A DNA stretch of 64,000 bases from Nematostella vectensis (GCF_932526225.1 NC_064040.1:4275681-4339680), one strand, 5' to 3'. Positions 25,123 to 36,852 are shown, numbered from the stretch's first letter. The notes: a model not told the origin generated them from the sequence alone. Program-made: numbers and translations.

Positions 25123-25294
25123 GTTTAGCGATACGCGTGTATGAAATGTGTAACTTGTTGCCGTCCATCTTTATGAGAATTGTCCATCCGCGTGAGCGGC
25201 AGATGTTATCCATGGACAGTACACTTTGACAATGCGGTCATACACGCCATGTTTGGCATCTCTGACGAAATTGAAAAGTAAAGCGCATAAGTTT

Positions 25295-25422
25295 GTACCC
25301 TGTGGGTACCAGAGCCTCCAGTCTTCTTTTGTCCAGTGACGCTCAGCCAAAATGCCGCGACTGTCACGGCATTTTGATTGAGGGTGACTGGACGAGAGAA
25401 GTCTGGAGGTTCTGGTACCCTG
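25295..25422. mobile_element. Hairpin MITE
   Basis: GGGTACCAGAGCCTCCAG (25304) pairs with CTGGAGGTTCTGGTACCC ending at 25420. The inner arms also pair (GTCCAGTGACGCTCAGCCAA with its inverted near-copy), so almost the whole 128 bp forms one stem. It is related in its ends to the hairpin at 17710. Confidence 0.7.
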
Positions 25423-25538
25423 GTGATTAGTTTGTTTTCAGAAGTCGATCCTGATGCGCCTCATTATTCGACCGCATTTTAGATATGAGATGACAGATCT
25501 GCGGCCCATCCCATGGTCACGTGACAAGCAGGATCTAC

Positions 25539-28340
25539 TTACGGTCTAGCGGCGACAATCGCCTTGCAGGGTGTAGCGGGCTCATCAAATGAGCCGAGCG
25601 GGGCATCTGCCAGGCGTTCCTGGGCGAAGATATACCCAAAGCTCTTGATGCTTTTCTCTCCGTTATCTAATTGGTCACATCTGGCTTCGTTGCCGGCCGA
25701 GTTGTCGTTATTCATACCACAGCTGCTGCCCATTGTGCCCAAGCCAAGCCTGGAGTCCGGCGATCCGCAGTCCAGCTCATTGTTTGAAATGATGCCGATC
25801 CTGGCTTTTCCTCCATTACCGCCCGAGAACACGATGAAGCCCTCGCTATTGCAGTGATTCTGTAGTGATGAAACAGGAACCATGGCCTTCCAGAACTTTC
25901 GTTCCTGACTCATAGTGCGGTATTTGCCGTCAGCGATAAGCCCGTAAAGAGAGGCGGAGTCGTAGTTAACAAGACCCCATCTTGTATCGCCATTTGTATT
26001 CCACCCAGTACACAGCTTGCTCATGGGGAATTCTGAGTAGGTTGTTAGTTTCGTCTCTACTTTATCGAGTCCTCCGTCGGCACCGGAAGGGTTGAAAGCT
26101 TCTTTGTTTGACCATAGAGCAGAGTCGTATCTGAACGTTTTCTACAAATTAAAAAAAAACTAAAATTAAAAATTAAAATATTATTTCTACATTATAAATA
26201 TTCCCAAAACTTGAAGTTTGAATGATATCGGTCACAAAGTAGAAGCAAACCAGGTTATTTCTAGGTTATTTCATGGGCGAATAAATTCAGAAAATGGTTA
26301 ACACAAAAAAGCTTGAATATACTAGTTGTCAGACTACCTGATTTTTCAAAACGGGAATTCTTGATTTGATTGGTCAGATTAAACTGATATTTTTATTTCC
26401 ACAAAACTTTGTGCGAACTCGTTTCTGTGATGTTGTAATAAGGCACACTATGCCTATACTTTCTGCGTTTGTGTAATACTGTGATCACCTCGGATTCTTT
26501 TGTTTTCTAAGAGACAATTTCAACCGAAATTCCCCCAAATTTTCTTCATGTCTAAGTGATGAGTAAGATTTAGTTTCTAAATCTCCCTCATGTATTAATG
26601 ATTAGGGATAGTTAGAAAAATACAAAAGATTCTTTTGTCTTTTAAATTTCCCTCTACATCAGTAATTGTAAGAAATTTAGAACCAAGATGCTTGTGATCT
26701 AGATTCCACCAGGGAAAAAATATGAGGCAGGTTTTTAATTAGTACAAGAACTCTAAGCCATTAAAACAGAGTAATTGATCTTGTGATACCAGAACAACGT
26801 TAGACTAGATCCATGTGGGATGATTTTGATTCCTGTACGCATGCGTCCTTATGACGTCAAAGAACAAGACTGTAGAGCTGATTGTATTTTTGATTAAATA
26901 CTTTTGGGTGTGTGAACATTTTACTTAAGATTGTATGTGCATTTAAATAGGGTGGTCTCTAAAGAGGTAAAAATTACCAATGTTAATCAAACCAGGTGGG
27001 GAGGTTAGAGAATGTGACGTTCTCTTACTCATACTGTAATGATTTGCCGCACCCCAATAAAAAAGCCCCCTCATAGACCCCTTCTGTTATATAGGGCCAC
27101 TACTACATTGTTTCCGTCGATCTTCATGACCATAGCCCAGCCCTTTGAGCCACACATGGACTTCATGTAACAGTACACCTTGATGACCGCATCGCGGGGC
27201 TTGATGAAGTACACACCGCTTTTTGCGTCCCTTAACAAAACGATATCAACATCACATGCTGGTTACCTCAAATGTGATATAAACATACACCTATTTCACA
27301 AAAGGTTGTCAGTGCAAATGGCGGGCGCATACACAGGGGGGTGCGCAGGGTGGGCGCGCACCCCCCTGTGCCAATCCTGGGTACGCGCCTAAATGGCGGA
27401 TGGCAAATGGTAAATGGCTTATGGGAACTAATTATTCGTAAAATTAAAGGTGTTAAATAAAGTCCTGCAATGTCAAAGCCAAGCATTGGTAACCTTTAAC
27501 GGATTGTTTTGATTTATCCATATTCTTCGAGACGCATATGGTTGCCAATCGCCATTCGCCATTTGTACTGACAACCTTAATTGAAATAGGTGTATATGGT
27601 CCAGAGGCTCTCTCCCCTCCGAAAAATATCCGTAAGCGCGACAAACAACTGCCGACGGGAAGGCGGGTGGCGATCTCTATAATATACCTAAAACCCGAAA
27701 GCGCGACGAACAACTGCCGACGGGAAGGCGGGATGGCGATCACTATAATATGGCTAAATCCCCATAGAAACAGATTACTTATTCTTCTCTCTTCTTTTAT
27801 CTGATAAAGCTCATAACTCAGTTCAACCCCTCTAACTGAACAGGCCTGTTTTTCTTCTGAGAGAATAGGTCCTCTAAATGGGTAAACGAACCCCCCCCCC
27901 CCCTTCCCCGCTCAAAATCCTGGCTACGGGCCTGATCACCTACCAATTTGACCATGCCCTGTTACTCAATTCTTTATATTTCCAACAGACTACGGCTGAT
28001 ACCCATCTTTATTCCAAACACCTTTCCCTCTCATAGAGATCCCATCCTAATTTGACCGTGCCTTTACTTACATGCGCTTGTTAAGGATATCCCCGCAGGA
28101 CTTTCCAGGATTCTCTTTTCCCCCTAATGGTGGAAGGTAGCTGACACCATCGCCGAGGTTATTGTATCCCTTCCCGTCGCACACCTGGAGATTACCGTCC
28201 TTGTAGCGCATAGTGCCAACTTGTGTAGCGTCAGATGCGCAGTTATGAGAGAGAGTATTGAAGATGGTCTCTTGGCTTGGACAGTTTTGGGCGTAAGCGC
28301 CAGCGGCGACTAGATATATCAAAGCTACTGCGGCGTACAT
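25539..28340 (-). CDS. Secreted fibrinogen-like protein, USOMP5-like (three exons)
   Basis: Exons are 28340-28072, 27230-27107 and 26141-25539, all with good splice sites. The joined frame is about 331 residues ending at TAA 25541-25539. The start ATG at 28340 begins a clear signal peptide (MYAAVALIYLVAAGAYA, then QNCPSQ), so the product is secreted. The mid part SCGDILNKR...SGVYFIKPRDAVIKVYC with GWAMVMKIDG recalls the N-terminal half of a fibrinogen-like domain. The large last exon carries KTFRYDSALWSNKEAFN, LYGLIADGKYR, ARIGIISNNELDC, GNEARCDQLDNG and FGYIFAQ, as in the fibrinogen-related proteins recovered from coral skeletal matrix. In cnidarians these are extracellular; the ligand is unknown. 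The last exon lacks the two introns that the neighbouring pseudogene retains. A strong donor (GTAAGT) overlaps the stop codon, so an alternative 3' exon cannot be excluded. Confidence 0.84.
27332..27370. repeat. Inverted repeat (15-bp arms) at a dispersed-element end
   Basis: CACAGGGGGGTGCGC and its exact complement GCGCACCCCCCTGTG are separated by about 9 bp. They are followed by CCAATCCTGGGTACGCGCCT, the same terminal sequence seen in the dispersed elements near 18213 and 20127. It lies in intron 1 of the fibrinogen-like gene. Confidence 0.6.
27638..27757. repeat. Two-copy tandem duplication of about 64 bp
   Basis: GCGCGACAAACAACTGCCGA and GCGCGACGAACAACTGCCGA head two near-identical copies, each continuing through GGGAAGGCGGG and a CTATAATAT stretch. 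Located in the first intron of the fibrinogen-like gene. Confidence 0.8.
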
Positions 28341-28429
28341 CTTCCTAATTGCGGTAAAATTAGGTGATTGCATTGAGCGAGATTTCAATAAAACTCTGTC
28401 ATTCAAATTCATCAATCACAGGAGAAAAT

Positions 28430-29187
28430 CAAGTATACAGTAACTCGAAAATCACGGCAAATGTTTAGTACAAAACCCATCACTTGCACGATTAATGAAA
28501 ACAGATACAAAACTCGGGTCAACTCTGAATAATACTCGAGCTCAAGAAGTAATGATTCCATCTTTATTTTATCCTGAAATGAGGTATTTACTTTCAGCTG
28601 TCCAGGAGATTTTTTTTTTAAACTTTCCTTTTTAAAGGTATTCGTTTCATTAAAGCTGTTAAAAATGGCCTCGATAAGGTCCGAAATCGAATTATCCAGT
28701 TTCAAGTGATCTAAAAATAAGGAGTTCTTGAATTTTTTCAGAGTAGTACATCCAAATCCTATAGTTATTAAGGTTTGAAATTATTTCTGTACTAGAGAAA
28801 AAAGGTGAGACATGCATAGAAACCTTTATTTATGTGTACAGTACTGTGTTTAAAGCAAATAATTCTTTAAAAAAAAGCGTTAAGCTTTCTTTTAACTTTT
28901 TGTTTTAGAATCTTTTACTTAAAACGTATTGTGTTAATTATAAAAATCACTTTTTGGTCGTGCAAGAAGTTGTTGTTACTTATAAAGAGATTGGATAAAG
29001 CCATAATAATTGTAAGATGTTTTTCCATTGCATTATTTCAGAAATAAACCAAATACTGTTCAGGAACATAAATTACAAAAAAAATATGAAAGGTTAAATC
29101 TGTCTTCAGCCTAAAAGCCATTGGAAGTTTTATTTGCCCTATTGTCAAAATATATTGTTAAATATTTCTATAAGTTCTAGTTCTAGT
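28430..29187. other. 5' flank of the fibrinogen-like gene; nothing recognised
   Basis: This AT-rich sequence should include the promoter and 5' UTR of the minus-strand fibrinogen-like gene. I see no convincing TATA box, exon or repeat. The minus-strand frame at 28412-28705 has no family resemblance. Confidence 0.4.
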
Positions 29188-29191
29188 TTAA

Positions 29192-29437
29192 AGCCGCATT
29201 GTCACCAGTTTACTTCCGGTCGATTACGTAACAATCTCCGATGATTTTTAACGGAAGAAACGGAAAATATTTCAAAATACAGAAAGTAGTGTGTCTATTG
29301 GAAGTTTCTTTGAGGATGTGACTGCTAATTTAGAGCGGATGGCCTGTTAAATATTTCGGATTCGATTAGATTCTTTTGTCTTTTAACGGTTGAGGTTTCC
29401 GTCGGACCTCCGGAAGTAAACTGGTGACAATGCGGCT
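29192..29437. mobile_element. TTAA-flanked MITE
   Basis: The left end AGCCGCATTGTCACCAGTTT has an inverted match over about 28 bp (TTTACTTCCGG continues the arm) that ends at 29437 with GGTGACAATGCGGCT. TTAA lies directly on both sides (29188-29191 and 29438-29441). A TTAA duplication is typical of piggyBac-type transposition. The 246-bp element has no coding capacity. Confidence 0.85.
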
Positions 29438-29441
29438 TTAA

Positions 29442-30836
29442 GTGCTAGAGCGATTTGTTGTCTTACATGTCGACTGCGGTCAGTTTCCGTGTTGTGACGA
29501 TGCCAGTGCCCCAGTGAAACAAGGAGATGTGCCTTCTCTTTTTATACCAAACATTCACCTTCGCTGATTGGACAGTTTTGTACCGAACATTCACCTTCGC
29601 TGATTGGACGGTTTTGTATCGAACTTTCATCTACTTGATTGGACAAAAAATCCAGTACATCATAGAGAATTCGGCTATGCGAGCGCTTAATAGGGATAAT
29701 GGCCATTTTTGCTGAAATGGAATGCCTGTGACAGGATAGTGCCTGAAATGCCTCCTCACTTCAATTGCATTACAACCTTTACGTCCGTTTGTTACTAGAA
29801 AAGACCGGCTAAAGTCCTTTGTAAAGATGTCCACTTATAGTAAAAATTAAGAAAAATAACAATAATAAAGAGTAGACTACACACATTTTTATAAGAGCTA
29901 CCAGCCAAAGAATCCATCAAATTCTAAGAACAAGCAAAAGAACATGTCGAGGTTCAGATAGCAGCAAAATTAACATCTTTAGATATCATGAGTGTAATCC
30001 TTTTTCTAGTAATTCATCTACTTATATGTCTAGATGAATTATTCCATTCTTAAAATGCAAAAAAAAAAAAACGGCCCAGGCTCAGCTGAAAATTAGACAT
30101 TCTTATAAAAAAAGAGTTCTATACCTTCATCGTTCTGTCACCGGGTAATCATGTCGTGAGTTCAAGATATCACCAGAGGTTATGCTCATTAATCTCTTTT
30201 TTTGTTACCGAATAAAAAATACATTTCTAACAAAAGAAGTGCACCACCTTTCTAGCAGAAGAAGTGCAACTCCTCGTCCTTCCAGTCCCTCTAAACCATT
30301 CCAGAGTATTTGATCAAATGCTAACAAAATTCAATCGTTGCTACACTTGTTATCAAGTAGAAAGTAGTTTTGAGGCCACGCTTGTGGAAATTTTTTGAAG
30401 ATACACTGAAAAGCTCTGATCACTAAGAAAGGGTTTTAGAATGTAGTCTTACGCTAAATTGGATTTCAAAATTATGCTTATCCGGACTGCTAATCAAAGC
30501 GAATATTTCATATGATTATTTATTAGGAGTTGCGCAATTTAGCAGGGCGTTGATTTAAAAGTAGGATTCCTGCAATGAACGAGATTCATATCCAAGATAC
30601 TGCACAATCAACACTTTCATTTTACGGTATAAAAAGGGTTTGGGGGGAGCTGGCTTTCGCTTTGGGCGCTGTCCTTAATACTGCGGAGTCACAAAGTATA
30701 ATAAAAGTCTATAAGTGTTCAGTGTTTTTTGATGTATCAAACTGTTCAGTGCTTTAAACAAAACAATAAATGTTAGTAAATCTTTAACATGTTGTACAAG
30801 TTCTATCCGTCCAAGCATGCACATCCGCAAAATTCG
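29442..30836. other. Non-genic stretch with a short CCAAT-type repeat
   Basis: Positions 29548-29645 hold three copies of an approximately 35-bp unit with AACATTCACCTTCGCTGATT and GGAC, each containing an inverted CCAAT box (ATTGG). The rest is AT-rich. TATAAAAAG occurs near 30605 but no following exon could be identified. No other gene seen. Confidence 0.5.
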
Positions 30837-33800
30837 CTAAGATTTGGCTACCACAAAGTCATTGAACCTTTCGGGTGGTTTTGTAGCTCTACCAGATCTT
30901 CTGGGTGCTGTGGCTTCTGGCTCACCATTTGTGCTCTGATTTATATCTGGGCTCTCTGTGTCCTCAGTAGGTGGGATTGCTATTGGGACCTGTTTTTCAC
31001 CATGCCATGGTCTCTCCGGCGTCTTTGTAGGCTTTATGGTTAGTGTTCGGTATTCCTTCACCACCACCTGGCATCCATAACACTAGCGACACTTCCTCTC
31101 GGCATCCCGGTCTATGCCCGGCCACCAAACTTTCGACCTCAGTCTCTCCTTCATCTTTACAATGCCTTGATGGCCCTCATGCACAAGCTCTGCAACTCTC
31201 TTCCTTAAGACTGTCGGTATCACGATTCTAGTTCCACGCAAGATGACGTTCCCAATGTATGTCAACTCGTTTCGGACGGGTAGGTACTGTTTGAGAGCAT
31301 CAGTCTAGTTTCCGCTTACCAAGCATTTCCTCACTGCCTGTAGTTCCACATCCTCAGCGGAAGCTTTCTCTATCTCCTGGATGTTCATCGCTGCTGGTAC
31401 GGCTTTCAAAGTAACTGCACGCACATACTCATCATCATGTCGGTATTCCTTAGTAGGCACTTGTTTGGTCAACCGAGACAGGGCATCAGCTATGTTGTCT
31501 TTCGACCTGACGTAGCGCACTCTGTAGTTGTAAGGTTGGAGACGTAGAACCCATCTTTCGATTCGTGCTGATGGCCTGGATCTGCTGGAATAAATGACCT
31601 TCATTGACTCATGGTCAGTAACAAGGTCAAAACTCTCTAGCCCATGGAGGTACAGATTAAACCTCTCAAACCCCCACACGATGGCTAATGCTTCTTTCTC
31701 CGTCTGACTATAGCGCCTTTCAACGTCGCTCAAGCTGCGACTTGCATAACATACTGCTCTGCTAACACCGTCCTTTTCCTGGATAAGCACAGCTCCGAGT
31801 CCGAATGGGCTGGCATCGGTGACTACACTGGTGTCGGCATCTCTATCAAAGTAGGCTAACACTGGAGCATCAACTAGGGCTCTCTTTAGGCACTCAAAAG
31901 AACTCTGTTGTTCTCCCTCCCACTTTAAGGGTGTTCCTTGTCTTGTAAGTGCTCTTAGTGGTTCTGCAATAGTGGCAAAGTTGGGGATGAAACGTGAACT
32001 GAACCCAACCATGCCAAGGAAGCTACGAACCTCTGATGCAGAGGTTGGTGGGATCGCCTTTAGCACTGCTCTAACTCTCTCACTGGTAGGACCGATTCCA
32101 TACTTAGATAACAGCAGACCCATGAAAACTACTTTGTTCATTCTAAAGGAACACTTGTCTGGATTCAGGGTAAGGTTTCTCTGCTCAAGCCGTCTGATTA
32201 CATTCTCTAGGTTCTGTCATGGTCTTCTTTGTCTTTACCATGTACTACTAAGTCGTCTGCTATTTTCTGAACCCCTTCAATCCCTGCCAGGACTTGCCTA
32301 ACTATCTGCTGAATTTACTCCAAACATTAACCTCTTGTAACGGAACAGCCCATCGTGAGTAGCAAATGTTGTTATATCCCGCGAGCCCTCGTCTAACTCT
32401 ATCTGGTGGAACCCTAGGCGCAGATCGAGCTTTGAAAACATGGTACTCCCATTGAGATTCTCTAAGACTTCATCTACCGTTGCCATGGGGATTCTTTCCC
32501 TAATGATCGCGTCGTTAGCACAACGCATGTCCACACATAGGCGAATGTCTCCTGACGGTTTGGGTGCAATAACTATGGGACTAACCCAGGAGGCTCTTCT
32601 ACTTTAGCGGTGACTTTCCCACGGAGCGCAAAGGGGATTCGCCTTGGCTTTTGAGCAACCGGTGTCGCACTCACATGTAACTTAAGCTTATAATTCGTGA
32701 GCTTTCCAATCCCTGTGAACACACTAGGGTACTTTGCCTGAAGTTCTGACCTAATGTCAGTGTCCCCCACGTTGTTACACACTGTCTCAATGCGCAGAAC
32801 ACCTAACTGTTTTGATGCGTGATGTCCTAGCAGACAGTCTTATTTGTCAGTTACGACAAATACAGATTGGATCTTTCTGTCATTAGCTCTGATTCAAACT
32901 GACCAAGAATCGAAAGTTTCCCCCATCCGTAGGCAAACAGTTTCTTGTCACACTTAGATAGACTAGCATTTAGACCATGTGTTTTCAAGTCTTCGTACTC
33001 TTTAACACTAATCAGATTACTTACAGAGCCAGAGTCGATAAGTGCATCCTTCCTGATTCCATTAATACTCATTGGTACCGCTGGCTCACCAGAAACAGCA
33101 TGTACTTCTGTCTTGTCTCCTGCTGTCACTTGAGTACTCTTGGTCTTCCACATGATTTGTTGAACCACGTTGCTGGATCCCACGACGTCCACGACCACGA
33201 TAGCCTCCACGTGCACCTCTGTTTCTGCTTGGCTCTCCATCAGCGGCCTTTTCTCCCATACAGCAAGCTGCAAAATGGCCAGATTTAAAACATTTAGCAC
33301 ATTTTTTTCCTCTAGCTGGACAGCTCCTATCTTTCTTGATATGCCCCTCTTTCCACAGTTAAAGCAGACGAGTTTTCTGTTTCTACCACTGGATGGTTTC
33401 ACAGCATTCACATCTCCACTCTGAGGCTTTGACCCATTAGTCATATCTTTTGCCTGTAGATTTGCAGTCTCCCATGCACGAGCTTTTTCAAGGGCTTGTT
33501 CTAGAGTTATGTTTTTCGTTTCCAACAGTCGTTTCTTCCGTTCCAGATCTTTACCTCGTTCTATGAGCTGGTCTCGTAAATTATCCTCCAGAGCGGTGCC
33601 AAAATTTTCTCAGACACACTGTAAACTGGTCAGCGGTCTCGCCTTCGGTGGGCGCCATTTGTCGAAACACGTGTCTCTCGTACGGGAAATTTTCGTCGGT
33701 TTTGAAGTGATTATCCAGCTTTCTAATCGCTTTATCGTATGCATTATCTAGCTCGGGTACTGGGCCAGGGTCTTGAAGGTCTTCCAACAGGTCTTGGAGA

Positions 33801-34110
33801 TCCATCCCGGCGAAATGTAATAGCTGAGCGGTTTTCATCTTTCGCATCGGTGAGACTTTGCCCTTCGGCGTAATATTCGAACGCTCGTTTCCACTTTCTC
33901 CATCTTTCCGCTACCTGAGAAGCTGAGCCCGATAAATCTAAGACTGGAAGATGTTTTCCAGGCATCCTCGTCGCCAATGTCGTATCTGCGGGCCACTAAG
34001 GCCTAAAGGAATCGGAGCGAGCACAACACAACAAGTCGCTTCAACGCATCTCTTTTACTCTCCTAAATATCACATGACGTGTATCACACATACAATTGTC
34101 CTGCATACAC
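30837..34110 (-). mobile_element. Degenerate Ty3/Gypsy LTR retrotransposon
   Basis: Reading on the minus strand from the 34110 end: a putative LTR (TGTAGTGTATGCAGG at 34110 to about 33979), then gag pieces (33965-33525) with the zinc knuckle start CFNCGK, an aspartic protease remnant (DALIDSGSVSNLIS), reverse transcriptase (FSKLDLRLGFHQIEL; ADDLVVHG encoded near 32260), RNase H (TDHESMKVIYSS; DNIADALSR), the integrase zinc-binding end (HEGHQGIVKMK, WWPGID) and the C-terminal tail with RRSGRATKPPERFNDFV. Frames change at least twice in gag and again in pol. The integrase catalytic core is missing between about 31083 and 31067, and no second LTR was found. It cannot be active by itself. The left LTR border abuts the minisatellite of the fibrinogen-like fragment at 34107. 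Confidence 0.9.
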
Positions 34111-34577
34111 TACACCATCCCTCCCAGGGTAAAACTATCCACCATCCCACCCAGGGTAAAACTATTATCCCGTGCCATCCCTCGTGGTAAGTCTATCCAC
34201 CCCTACCATCCCTCCCAGGGTAAGTCTATCCAACCCCTACAATCCCTCCTAGGGTAAGTCTATCCACCATCCCACCTAAGGTAAAACTATTCATCCCGTG
34301 CCATCCCTCGTGGTAAGTCTGTCCACCCCTACAATTTCTACCAGAGTAAGTAAGTTTATATTCACTATTCACTGACGGTTTCTTCTAGGCACGAATCGAT
34401 ATCGTCTCCAATAACGAAAATGATTGCAAATCGCCCGACTCTTTCCTTGGCTTTGCTACATCTGGAACCCACTGCGGTATGAAGAATCTCTCCGTTGGTA
34501 ACGAAGCCAGACGCAATTGTTTTGCTGATAATGGCGACGTTAGCGCCGCTGCTATGGGCTACATTCTCGCTCAGTAA
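34107..34577 (+). pseudogene. Inverted terminal-exon fragment of the fibrinogen-like family
   Basis: A plus-strand acceptor (TTCTTCTAG) precedes exon 34389-34577, which encodes 62 residues and stop: ARIDIVSNNENDC, GMKNLSVGNEARRNCFADNG, then MGYILAQ and TAA. It is nearly identical to pseudogene exon 22546-22368, including about 40 bp of flanking intron, but keeps the reading frame. Upstream, 34107-34350 holds eight or nine units of the same minisatellite as 22590-23827, in the same orientation relative to the exon. No upstream exons exist on this strand, because a Gypsy element follows. It is therefore a truncated copy. Confidence 0.85.
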
Positions 34578-35809
34578 TCACTTGCACTTAGAATTCACGT
34601 AGAGAAGTAATGCTGTGTTTTATGTAGTATGTGGAACTGATAGCTAATTTATTTTATCGAAAATACCAGTCTTTTTTAACCTACTATTTTAGGCCAAACA
34701 TGCGAGTAAAGCACGTCTGGTTGTTGGGAATAAGCGAAATGTAAACACGTTTTCGTAGTTGATGTACCCCGTGGCAATAAAATACGCAAAAATGCTATTA
34801 TTAGTGTCACTGATTTTCGTTCCGAAGTTGGATACTACCATGGATTCGCCAGGGACGTTCGCAGGTTTACATAACATACACACAAAAACTGATACTCAAT
34901 TTTTCATTAACCAATTTTCATCTTCAATAGAGAAGACAACCCAGCCCCCCCCCCCCCCCCCCCAGTCTAGCTAGAACATGTGAGAGTTCTGTTTGTATGT
35001 ATGGATGGATGGTTGAGTTTGAGGAATTTTGGACCCCCAAGAAATGTTCAAGATGGCAGGATCGAAAGGAACCTATTGTCTCGCCTTGTTGCCACGTTTT
35101 TTTTTATTGCCATGCCATGTATACTTCGCTAGATATTCAATAGAAAATCATTTGGTTCCGCGTATAAGCCCATGGTCAAGCCTTTATTAGCCTGAGTCTA
35201 AACATATCCTAGATGTTCATACCCTTCCTGTCTAATATGTTATTTTGATTATATATTTTTAGTATCTTTGTATAGTGTACATGATAAATCCTGGTGACAA
35301 TTACCAAATTCATTTCTACCAAAACATACTTCTTCACAGGAGGATCTTCAGACCTGTCACAACCTCTAAGAATCATTTAAAATACTTTAGTCTAGTATTA
35401 ATTCATGTTCTTGGTTGTGTGATGCTAAAGGGAGGCCACATACAAGCACTTGGCCCAGGCCTCTGGTGGATGGAATACCTTAAATCACCAATGATATAAC
35501 CAATGGTAGTTTAAGCTGATGTTTGATTATTTGGGACTATAAAATCGAGTGAAATTTTATCGAAATTTGTAAAAAGGAACCTAACGTCAAAGAATAAAAG
35601 TATTTTGAGTCAGGTTCTCCTTGTCAAAGGTTTCTTTAAAGCGCAAAAAAATATTAGGGTAGGTTCATGGTCCACTTGTATTGTCTTTCTTTCACAAGAT
35701 CAGAGAAGAAAATGGCCAAGATGATAGCTAGATAAGCGTTTATTAACTCTTTGATGGTTACAGAGAAGTTCAAGCTTACATGTGTCACACGTTACGTGCG
35801 TTACAAGAT
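34578..35809. other. Non-genic stretch
   Basis: Nothing gene-like found on either strand. A poly-C run lies at about 34945-34963. The 3' UTR of the Ly6-like gene presumably occupies the right end. Confidence 0.5.
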
Positions 35810-36852
35810 CTACATTGCGTTATTACAAAGGTCTCCCTGGCAACACTTTACGTTACATTTTATGTCACTCAGATTACTCTGCGCATGAACTGAGTCACAG
35901 AACTTTTTCTCGTACTCTGAGGTGCATTGGTGAGAATAGGCGCAGTCGCCGATATCTTGGTCGACGCGCGTCCCGTACATCTTGAAGGACACCGTAATCC
36001 GAGTACAGCCGTAGGCAAAGAATGGGCATTCGGCCACTTCGGATTTGCATGGCTGGGCTGGGTATGGGCGAGGTAACTTGCTGCAGACGTGCCGACTGCA
36101 CTTCAAAGCGTGGCCTAGAAAAACAAAATGGTTCATGTCATGTCGGGCTCCCTTTGTAGGCCAGGCTACCCTGCACCGTATTCGAAACGTATTGTGCAAT
36201 TTCGCTCTGTGTTATGTTTTTAAAAAGTTTATGGTCATTTCAAAAGTAAATGAAGCTTCTAAATACACCACAGTTCATGTATAAGAGAAAAGGGTGGGCG
36301 TTTTTTATGCACGATATTCTTTGGCTAAAACTTTGTCTTAAAAATATCGCCTTCTAATCCGCACTTCCAGGACTTCGGACGTGGTCAACAGAAATTCTTG
36401 CCCCTAAGAGATAGCAAATTGGGTGTGGTCGAAGGAATTGTTAACCCTAAGAGATGGCCGAATGAAATAAAAAAAAAAACGTTAAACATCCAATTAGGAA
36501 TAGCAGTCCATCGAATTTTATACTTTAATGCCTAGTGCACACTAGCAACATAACAACATAACGACATGGGCGCGCGCACTATGTTTAGCCCGACATAACG
36601 ACATGGACATAATGACATAAAAGAAAAAAACATGTTTTTTTCATATGTCGATATGTCGCTAGTGTGCACTAGGCATAACAGATAGCAAAATGTTGCATAG
36701 GTAGGATACATATTTGTGATCCCAATCTTAACAATATGGGCCTTACGGTAAGAGTCAGATAGAGTGGGCTTTAAAGGACATAAAACAGAAAAACCCTCAC
36801 CCATTTGTATGGCGCACATCACAGCCAGTACAACGATCAGGACTTTGGCCAT
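35810..36852 (-). CDS. Secreted Ly6/uPAR-like cysteine-rich protein (two exons)
   Basis: Exon 36852-36801 encodes a signal peptide (MAKVLIVVLAVMCAIQMG); exon 36114-35810 encodes the mature domain and stop. The phase-1 splice gives about 118 residues. The mature part begins with KCSRHVC and ends CCQGDLCNN, the signature end of the Ly6/uPAR (three-finger) fold. Twelve cysteines are present, more than the usual eight to ten. No GPI-anchor hydrophobic tail follows, so it is probably secreted. Members of this broad fold range from receptors and water-soluble modulators to venom peptides; nothing here identifies a target. The start was chosen for its signal peptide and the TATA box 90 bp upstream. 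Confidence 0.75.
36529..36675. mobile_element. MITE in the Ly6-like gene intron
   Basis: TGCCTAGTGCACACTAGC starts at 36529 and its inverted copy GCTAGTGTGCACTAGGCA ends at 36675. The inner parts are also similar in inverted form (ATAACGACATGG and CATATGTCGATATGTCG). 147 bp, non-coding. Confidence 0.8.

Noticed and set aside
24853-25229. Small proteins built of VYRGFTVGLPW repeats
   Set aside because: They are read-through of the 11-bp tandem repeat in three frames.
25564-25857. Plus-strand 97-codon ORF
   Set aside because: It is antisense to the conserved last exon of the fibrinogen-like gene.
32945-33751. Plus-strand ORFs over the Gypsy gag region
   Set aside because: Antisense shadows of the retroelement coding sequence.
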